Assembly (NCBI RefSeq): GCF_042652785.1
Contig: NZ_JBHSHD010000016.1
Location: 159,923-223,922 of the forward strand
DNA from: Dokdonella_A ginsengisoli
Lineage (GTDB): Bacteria > Pseudomonadota > Gammaproteobacteria > Xanthomonadales > Rhodanobacteraceae
Length of the DNA: 64,000 nt
Direction of reading: 5' to 3'
Positions 60,821 through 64,000 of this stretch are shown here, piece after piece (position 1 is the first letter of the stretch; the number at the start of each line of letters is the position of its first letter). The position numbers and the translations under genes were made by a program. The notes below the pieces were generated by a model. It saw nothing but the letters and a program-made list of their open reading frames with translations. It searched no databases and had not been told where the DNA came from.

Positions 60821-61648
60821 TTAGCCCCTGCGATCGCGGACGATGAACTGCGTCGTGCGCTTGTTCTTGCGTGTCTTGTAACCCTTCGCCGGCATGCCCC
60901 ACGGGGACACCGGATGCGGGTTGCCTTGGCCGGCCTTGGCCTCGCCACCACCGTGCGGGTGGTCGACCGGGTTCATCGCCGCGCCGCGCACCGTCGGGCG
61001 CACACCGCGCCAGCGGCTCGCGCCGGCCTTGCCCAGCTTCTCGAGGTTGTGCTCGGAGTTGCCGACTTCGCCGATCGTTGCACGGCACTCGGCCGGAACC
61101 TTGCGCATTTCGCCCGAACGCAGACGCAGCGTCGCGTAACCCTGCTCGCGCGCGACCAGCTGCGCCGAGGCGCCGGCGGAACGCGCGATCTGCGCACCCT
61201 TGCCGGGCTTCATTTCGATGCAGTGCACGGTCGAGCCGATCGGGATGTTGCGCAGCGGCAGCGAGTTGCCGACCTTGATCGGCGCGTCGTGACCGGAAAT
61301 CAGCTGATCACCGACCTTCGCGCCCTTCGGCGCGATGATGTAGCGGCGCTCGCCGTCGACGAACAGCAGCAGCGCGATGTGCGCGGTGCGGTTCGGGTCG
61401 TACTCGATGCGCTCGATGCGGCAGGCGATGCCTTCCTTGTCGCGCTTGAAGTCGATGATGCGGTAGTTCTGCTTGGAACCGCCGCCCTTGTGGCGCGTCG
61501 TGATGCGACCGTAGTGGTTGCGGCCACCGGTCTTCGACTGCGATTCGGTCAGCGGACGGTACGGGTCGCCCTTGTGCAATCCGGGCGTGACCACGCGCAC
61601 GACGGCGCGGCGTCCGGCAGAGGTGGGTTTGACTGTAATCAGTGCCAT
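60821..61648 (-). CDS. rplB: 50S ribosomal protein L2
   Basis: 275 residues. KPTSAGRRAVVRVVTPGLH start, GRNHYGRITTRHKGGGSKQ near 42, GEVGNSEHNLEKLGKAGASR near 200 and MNPVDHPHGGGEAKAGQG near 225 (with the peptidyl-transferase-near His). The gap to rplW (61649-61696) is short. Confidence 0.98.
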   Translation of the reverse strand: MALITVKPTSAGRRAVVRVVTPGLHKGDPYRPLTESQSKTGGRNHYGRITTRHKGGGSKQNYRIIDFKRDKEGIACRIERIEYDPNRTAHIALLLFVDGERRYIIAPKGAKVGDQLISGHDAPIKVGNSLPLRNIPIGSTVHCIEMKPGKGAQIARSAGASAQLVAREQGYATLRLRSGEMRKVPAECRATIGEVGNSEHNLEKLGKAGASRWRGVRPTVRGAAMNPVDHPHGGGEAKAGQGNPHPVSPWGMPAKGYKTRKNKRTTQFIVRDRRG

Positions 61649-61696
61649 GATGTTTTTTCCTGATTTCCATGAACGCCTGAGGCGTCCATATCCACC

Positions 61697-61987
61697 TTAA
61701 GCCTTGGCGGTCACGTCGATGGTCTGGCCATCGGCGAGGCGAACGTAAGCCTTGCGCTTGCTGCCGCGCGTACCCGCGCGGTTGCGAAACGAACGAGCCT
61801 TGCCTTTCTGATTGACCAGGTTCACCGACTGCACTTCGACGCTGAACAGACCTTCGACCGCGGCCTTGACGTCGGCCTTCGTCGCGCCCTGCGCAACTTC
61901 GAACACGTATTGGTTGAGCTCCTGCAGGCGCGCGCTCTTCTCGGAGATGTGCGGTGCGCGCAGGACGCTGAAAAGCTGCTCTTTCAT
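61697..61987 (-). CDS. rplW: 50S ribosomal protein L23
   Basis: 96 residues from ATG 61987, which overlaps the rplD stop (ATGA). MKEQLFSVLRAPHISEKSAR start and SVNLVNQKGKARSFRNRAG near 55. Docking point for trigger factor and SRP at the exit tunnel. Confidence 0.97.
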   Translation of the reverse strand: MKEQLFSVLRAPHISEKSARLQELNQYVFEVAQGATKADVKAAVEGLFSVEVQSVNLVNQKGKARSFRNRAGTRGSKRKAYVRLADGQTIDVTAKA

Positions 61988-62586
61988 GCCAGCCACTCCT
62001 CGATGCGCTTGAGCGATTCGACCGTCATCACGACCTTGTCCGCGCCGACGAGGCTGACCGGATCCAGCGCGGCGACGTCGACGACGTGGACGTACGGCAC
62101 GTTGCGCGCGGCCAGGAACAGCGCCTCCGGCGCATTCTCGGCGACCAGGACGACGCGGCCTTCCGCCTGCAGCTCGCCGAGCTTGGCGACCAGCGCCTTC
62201 GTCTTCGGCTGCTCGACTCCGAACGACTCGACCAGCGAGATGCGGTTCTGACGGTTCAGCTCCGACAGGATCGAAACCATCGCACCGCGAAACATCTTGC
62301 GGTTGACCTTCTGCGCGAAGCTGCGCGGCTTGGCCGCGAACGTCACGCCGCCGCCGACGAAGATCGGCGCCTTCAGCGCGCCGTGACGCGCACCGCCGCC
62401 CTTCTGCTTCTTCGACTTCTTGGTGGTACCGCTGACTTCCGAGCGCGTCTTCTGCGCCTTGGTGCCGGCACGGCCGGCGTTGCGATACGCCACGACGACC
62501 TGATGCACGAGGTCTTCGCGGAATTCCTTGCCGAACACCGCCTCGGAGACGGTCACGGGTTTGGCGCCAACAACATTGAGTTCCAT
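61984..62586 (-). CDS. rplD: 50S ribosomal protein L4
   Basis: 200 residues. Conserved loop KGGGARHGALKAPIFVGGG near 62-80 that reaches the exit tunnel, and a C-terminal globular domain with VVLVAENAPEALFLAARNVP near 145. In E. coli L4 represses the S10 operon by attenuation in the leader; a hairpin of the required kind exists here at 63680-63703. Confidence 0.98.
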   Translation of the reverse strand: MELNVVGAKPVTVSEAVFGKEFREDLVHQVVVAYRNAGRAGTKAQKTRSEVSGTTKKSKKQKGGGARHGALKAPIFVGGGVTFAAKPRSFAQKVNRKMFRGAMVSILSELNRQNRISLVESFGVEQPKTKALVAKLGELQAEGRVVLVAENAPEALFLAARNVPYVHVVDVAALDPVSLVGADKVVMTVESLKRIEEWLA

Positions 62587-62596
62587 GGCGTCCTCC

Positions 62597-63241
62597 TTAC
62601 TTCGACTTCACGGCCGGACGGATGATCACGTTGCCGCCCGGAGCACCCGGAACCGCACCCTTGATCGCGATCAGGTGACGCTCGCTGTCGATCTTGACGA
62701 CCTCCAGGTTCATCGATGAACGGTTCACGTTGCCCATGTGACCGGCCATCTTCTTGCCCGGGAACACGCGACCCGGCGTCTGGCGCTGGCCGATCGAGCC
62801 CGGCGAGCGATGCGACAGCGAGTTGCCGTGCGTGGCGTCGCCCATCGTGAAATGGTGACGCTTGATCGTGCCCTGGAAACCCTTGCCCTTGCTGACGCCG
62901 GCGACGTCGACCTTCTGGCCGACGGTGAACAGTTCATCGGCCTTCACTTCGCCGCCGACCGCGAACTTGCCCAGATCGCCCGCTTCGACGCGGAATTCCC
63001 ACAGGCCGCGACCAGCCTCGACCTTCGCCTTCGCGTAGTGACCCGCGAGCGGCTTGCTGATCAGCGCAGCGCGCTTCGCGCCGGCGGTGACCTGGACGGC
63101 GCTGTAGCCGTCGACCTCGACCGTCTTGACCTGGGTCACGCGGTTCGGCGTCGCCTCGATCAGCGTCACCGGCACCGAGCGGCCGTCTTCGGTGAAGACG
63201 CGGCTCATGCCGCATTTACGACCTACCAATCCGATACTCAT
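62597..63241 (-). CDS. rplC: 50S ribosomal protein L3
   Basis: 214 residues. GLVGRKCGMSRVFTEDGRSV start, GVSKGKGFQGTIKRHHFTMG near 115-134, SPGSIGQRQTPGRVFPGKKM near 147 (with the methylated Gln of Gammaproteobacteria). Assembly initiator next to the peptidyl transferase centre. Confidence 0.98.
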   Translation of the reverse strand: MSIGLVGRKCGMSRVFTEDGRSVPVTLIEATPNRVTQVKTVEVDGYSAVQVTAGAKRAALISKPLAGHYAKAKVEAGRGLWEFRVEAGDLGKFAVGGEVKADELFTVGQKVDVAGVSKGKGFQGTIKRHHFTMGDATHGNSLSHRSPGSIGQRQTPGRVFPGKKMAGHMGNVNRSSMNLEVVKIDSERHLIAIKGAVPGAPGGNVIIRPAVKSK

Positions 63242-63252
63242 GGTCTGCTGCC

Positions 63253-63564
63253 TCAGTGCAACTTGATCTGGACGTCGACGCCGGCCGCGAGATCGAGCTT
63301 CATCAGCGCGTCCACGGTCTTGTCGTTCGGGTCGACGATGTCCAGCACGCGCTTGTGCACGCGCGTCTCGTATTGGTCGCGCGCATCCTTGTCGGCGTGC
63401 GGCGACACCAGAATGGTGTAACGCTCGATCTTGGTCGGCAGCGGGATCGGACCGAGCACCTGAGCCCCGGTACGCTTCGCCGTTTCGACGATTTCGCTCG
63501 CCGAACGATCGATCAGACGGTGATCGAACGCCTTGAGCCGGATACGAATCTTCTGGTCCGCCAT
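63253..63564 (-). CDS. rpsJ: 30S ribosomal protein S10
   Basis: 103 residues from ATG 63564. MADQKIRIRLKAFDHRLIDR start, LPTKIERYTILVSPHADKDA near 42. Also the NusE component of antitermination complexes. First gene of the S10 operon, behind a leader of about 285 bases and a separate promoter. Confidence 0.98.
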   Translation of the reverse strand: MADQKIRIRLKAFDHRLIDRSASEIVETAKRTGAQVLGPIPLPTKIERYTILVSPHADKDARDQYETRVHKRVLDIVDPNDKTVDALMKLDLAAGVDVQIKLH

Positions 63565-63679
63565 TGCCGTGTCCTTGAATCTGAAAGAACGTCGTTCATC
63601 GATGAGGGGTTCATCGAACCCGCTCGCCGCACCCCTGTCGGGCGCGACCTCGATCACCTGCTCGAAACTACGAAAACAT

Positions 63680-63703
63680 GGGCGGGCCGATGACGGCCCG
63701 CCC
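63680..63703 (-). terminator. Terminator-like (attenuator) hairpin in the S10 leader
   Basis: GGGCGGGCC and GGCCCGCCC form a perfect 9-bp stem with a GTCATC loop on the minus strand, followed by ATGTTTTCG, a short U-rich run. It lies about 115 bases before rpsJ and about 150 bases after the promoter, as expected for an attenuator. Whether L4 binds is unknown. Confidence 0.6.
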
Positions 63704-63856
63704 AACTTTGATTCACTTGCCGTGACCGACGATCTCCTGTTTCGAGACCGCAGCCCCACGACCGGCATCCTTGCCCGCGAACTCGAAGCGCTTCCTGCGC
63801 CTCATTTCGCTGTCTTTCGCCACCCGGCACCCGGCCAGAGCGGCAGTGAGCTAACA

Positions 63857-63885
63857 AGTATAATACACAGTTCAGCCGATGTGAA
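63857..63885 (-). promoter_or_regulatory. S10-operon promoter
   Basis: On the minus strand TTCACA (63880-63885) and TATACT (63857-63862) are separated by exactly 17 bp, within an AT-rich patch in a GC-rich region. Transcript start near 63850. Confidence 0.75.
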
Positions 63886-63902
63886 GCCCTCGGATGAACG
63901 CA

Positions 63903-63923
63903 GCCGGGAGATTCTCACCCGGC
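63903..63923 (-). terminator. Weak hairpin after tuf
   Basis: GCCGGG and CCCGGC pair across 9 bases just downstream of the tuf stop; no U-tract. May partly end the tuf transcript before the S10 promoter. Confidence 0.4.
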
Positions 63924-63935
63924 CGGCAATTCGCC

Positions 63936-64000
63936 TTACTGGACGATCTTGGCCACCACGCCCGCGCCGACCGTACGGCCGCCCTCGCGGATCGCGAAGC
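63936..64000 (-). CDS. tuf: Elongation factor Tu, C-terminal end (5' outside window)
   Basis: The last 21 codons including TAA are visible. They read FAIREGGRTVGAGVVAK and the end IVQ, the invariant C-terminus of EF-Tu domain 3. Gene order tuf-rpsJ is that of the str-S10 junction. Confidence 0.93.
   Translation of the reverse strand, partial: FAIREGGRTVGAGVVAKIVQ

Larger units (their letters stand above)
63565..63935 (-). promoter_or_regulatory. S10-operon leader region and tuf-rpsJ spacer
   Basis: No gene seen. From right to left on the minus strand it holds the tuf 3' hairpin (63903-63923), a sigma-70 promoter (63857-63885), and a leader of about 285 bases containing a terminator-like hairpin (63680-63703). 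The layout resembles the E. coli S10 leader, where L4 stimulates premature termination. Confidence 0.6.

Overview
The window is one stretch of a GC-rich bacterial chromosome. The gene families and gene orders fit a gammaproteobacterium of the Xanthomonadales/Lysobacterales, possibly Rhodanobacteraceae. The signs are the folC-dedD-cvpA-purF order, a class II DAHP synthase, an S46 dipeptidyl-peptidase, a prpE-prpB-prpC cluster, and an S10-spc-alpha ribosomal cluster with no rpmJ after secY. The taxonomic placement is inferred from family knowledge, not from a database search.

Layout. 1-4.3 kb: minus-strand genes for secreted proteins (an FG-GAP propeller fragment, two paralogous Cys-containing exported proteins around a DUF1573-like protein, and one further exported protein). 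4.6-10.3 kb: a glycolipid/envelope cluster (GT2, DUF2304 and GT4 on the plus strand; two integral membrane proteins and a ferritin-like DUF455 protein on the minus strand). 10.5-15 kb: purF, cvpA, dedD and folC. 15-16.5 kb: a VanX-type lipoprotein dipeptidase and a glutathione S-transferase. 16.5-21.2 kb: the propionate genes prpE, prpB, an unknown membrane-anchored protein, and prpC. 21.4-25.1 kb: a divergent TetR regulator with an HlyD/ABC-2 exporter (CecR/YbhGFS-like). 25.3-31.6 kb: exported proteins (VPS10/BNR propeller, LolA-like protein, S46 peptidase). 31.7-37.7 kb: mdh, a glutaredoxin-like lipoprotein, an aminotransferase, an aldehyde dehydrogenase with a divergent TetR and a perfect operator palindrome, a YeaQ-like protein and a cyclophilin. 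37.9-43.8 kb: a lipoprotein fused to a PilA-like pilin domain, typA, and two lipoproteins. 44.3-46.1 kb: an ABC-ATPase/dual-specificity-phosphatase fusion followed by a roadblock/LC7-like protein. 46.2-49.5 kb: class II DAHP synthase, dsbB and a bacterial ALG10-like membrane protein. 49.5-64 kb: the ribosomal cluster from rplQ up to rpsJ, all on the minus strand, and the 3' end of tuf.

The most unusual content is the ABC-ATPase/tyrosine-phosphatase fusion with its roadblock-like partner, the PilA domain fused to the C-terminus of a lipoprotein, and a series of four hairpins with the same loop but different, individually complementary stems between rpsM and rpsK. Several regulatory palindromes can be placed against likely -35 elements, and the S10 leader carries a terminator-like hairpin. 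No tRNA, rRNA, CRISPR array, insertion sequence or phage gene was recognised.
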